Assembly: GCF_900169265.1 (NCBI RefSeq)
Contig: NZ_FXYX01000013.1
Span: 33,040-97,039, forward strand
Source: Brevibacterium iodinum ATCC 49514
Lineage (GTDB): Bacteria > Actinomycetota > Actinomycetes > Actinomycetales > Brevibacteriaceae
DNA length: 64,000 nt
Reading direction: 5' to 3'
In this document: one piece after another, positions 63,886 to 64,000 of the stretch
Layout: each line of letters begins with the position of its first letter
How positions within the stretch are numbered: position 1 is the stretch's first letter
Translations under genes and position numbers: made by a program
The notes under the pieces: generated by a model
Databases searched by the model: none
Told to the model about the DNA's origin: nothing
What the model saw: the letters and a program-made list of their open reading frames with translations, nothing else

Positions 63886-64000
63886 TGTGAGTCTTGGTAG
63901 TGGCTGGTCTGGGACCGGCTGGCAGAGTAGGTGTTGGCCTCTCCATCCCGTGATCGTGACTCAACCTGGCGGTGACCCACCCCCTTTTGGTGGTGTCTTC

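Overview
The window looks like chromosome from a high-GC actinobacterium. Gene content and protein character fit Brevibacterium or a close relative best: ectABC plus ectD, a DtxR-type iron box, LCP cell-wall protein, CopC, GTG and TTG starts, and very high GC at third codon positions. The genus is an inference; no rRNA or tRNA is present to confirm it. Almost everything is chromosomal housekeeping or transport. There is no phage, plasmid or CRISPR signal and no intact insertion sequence.

Layout. 0-8.1 kb: LCP cell-wall ligase (-), an MFS permease (+), an XRE regulator/membrane protein pair, quinone-type D-lactate dehydrogenase dld (-), and a GntR-MFS operon with near-identical 54-56 bp palindromes at its two ends. 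8.2-12 kb: a decaying stretch with a fumarate-reductase-like flavoprotein fragment joined to an IS110-type transposase fragment, a GNAT gene with a one-base frameshift, an intact LLM oxidoreductase, and a glucose/sorbosone dehydrogenase-like lipoprotein cut by one in-frame TGA. 12-18.6 kb: CopC-domain protein, low-molecular-weight tyrosine phosphatase, M13 peptidase, a DUF1684 fusion protein and M18 aminopeptidase. 18.8-23.4 kb: TPP riboswitch with thiC, an amidohydrolase and a frameshifted ABC-class ATPase. 23.5-30.4 kb: YyaL/DUF255 protein, membrane protein, FMN-binding split-barrel protein, glycerophosphodiesterase and AGCS amino-acid/sodium symporter.

30.5-35.3 kb: ectoine/hydroxyectoine locus read leftward as ectA-ectB-ectC, then an unrelated secreted protein gene, then ectD. 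35.6-42.3 kb: glycine riboswitch, gcvP-gcvT-gcvH and an L-serine dehydratase, which together can take glycine through serine to pyruvate. 42.4-46.6 kb: TetR with a divergent membrane protein, an SDR and an APH-type kinase. 46.7-50.1 kb: CoA-transferase, acyl-CoA dehydrogenase and SDR operon for an acyl-CoA catabolic route. 50.2-54.1 kb: membrane acyltransferase, YtcJ-like amidohydrolase and a small membrane protein. 54.1-58.2 kb: a siderophore ABC importer (binding lipoprotein, two permeases, ATPase) with a DtxR-like box upstream. 58.3-64 kb: inositol-phosphatase family protein, small HTH protein, a 1026-residue FAD plus Fe-S oxidoreductase and a universal stress protein.

The most unusual aspect is the repeat landscape. 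A 14-base word, CCGCCTCGGCGAGG, recurs many times in gaps, next to stop codons and in genes on both strands. Related words occur in low-complexity inserts of otherwise conserved enzymes. At least three families of long perfect or near-perfect intergenic palindromes end transcription units, and one copy is broken off near the right edge of the window. Four genes are broken (two +1 homopolymer frameshifts, one nonsense codon, one composite truncation).
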